Source of the DNA: Blastococcus sp. TF02A-26 | Lineage (GTDB): Bacteria > Actinomycetota > Actinomycetes > Mycobacteriales > Geodermatophilaceae | Direction: 5' to 3' | Assembly (NCBI RefSeq): GCF_003319125.1 | Contig: NZ_QOHG01000002.1 | Location: 248,001-312,000, forward strand | DNA: 64,000 bases | Shown here: piece after piece, positions 62,097 to 64,000 of the stretch | Position numbering within the stretch: the stretch's first letter is position 1 | Layout: every line of letters starts with the position of its first letter | The notes under the pieces: generated by a model | What the model was told of the DNA's origin: nothing | The model's input: the letters and a program-made list of their open reading frames with translations, nothing else | Database searches by the model: none | Position numbers and translations under genes: made by a program

Positions 62097-64000
<1,904 letters not shown>

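Overview
This is a very GC-rich (roughly 70-75%) actinobacterial chromosome segment. Support comes from frequent GTG starts, a WhiB-family gene, a GuaB-GuaB3-GuaA cluster beside a DUF5319 gene, a His-tailed GroEL1 behind GroES, an F420-type luciferase-like oxidoreductase, and the standard actinobacterial order of tsaEBD-rimI, alr, nnr, acpS, glmS and glmM. Gene order plus a distinctive stop-codon-proximal hairpin repeat suggest Geodermatophilaceae (Blastococcus, Geodermatophilus or Modestobacter); that family assignment is inference. No mobile element, CRISPR array, tRNA or rRNA gene was found.

Layout. 1-7.1 kb holds the end of a GGDEF protein, an ECF41 sigma factor coupled to a carboxymuconolactone-decarboxylase-like protein behind a matching ECF41 promoter, a PIG-L deacetylase, a TfoX-like protein, a divergent PspC envelope-stress module (PspC-kinase and LuxR regulator facing a PspC/LiaF-like protein) and a META lipoprotein. 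7.1-11.9 kb is purine synthesis (guaB-guaB3-guaA) and DUF5319. 11.9-13.3 kb is a divergent developmental-regulator pair: a BldM-like orphan regulator without its phospho-acceptor Asp, and a WhiD/WhiB3-type protein. A TCACCC-N4-GGGTGA operator lies between them. 13.4-15.6 kb is groS-groL under CIRCE control. 15.7-25.5 kb carries a THUMP-like methyltransferase and a largely co-directional series for t6A synthesis, DNA repair, D-alanine, NAD(P)HX repair and AcpS. 25.5-29.7 kb is rplM-rpsI-glmM-glmS. 29.9-35.9 kb holds a lipoprotein and carbonic anhydrase, a small molybdenum-cofactor cluster (moeA, moaC, mog, fdhD, mobA) and an SDR-like protein.

35.9-59.1 kb is the complete str, S10, spc and alpha ribosomal superoperon on the minus strand (rpsL to rplQ), including secY-adk-map, infA, rpmJ and rpmD. 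It is followed by an unknown acidic ORF and truA, whose start is non-canonical. Strong hairpins between tuf and rpsJ, rpsQ and rplN, rplO and secY, map and infA, rpoA and rplQ, and at truA divide it into likely transcription units. 59.7-62.0 kb holds a cytosolic trypsin-like protease, a small protein resembling its N-terminal domain, and an F420 oxidoreductase. The window ends inside rpoC.

The least ordinary signals are: the BldM-type operator between the bldM-like and whiD-like genes; a family of six hairpin repeats abutting stop codons, with compensatory stem changes; the protease plus free-standing N-domain pair; the ECF41 promoter; and the truA start with the acidic ORF before it.
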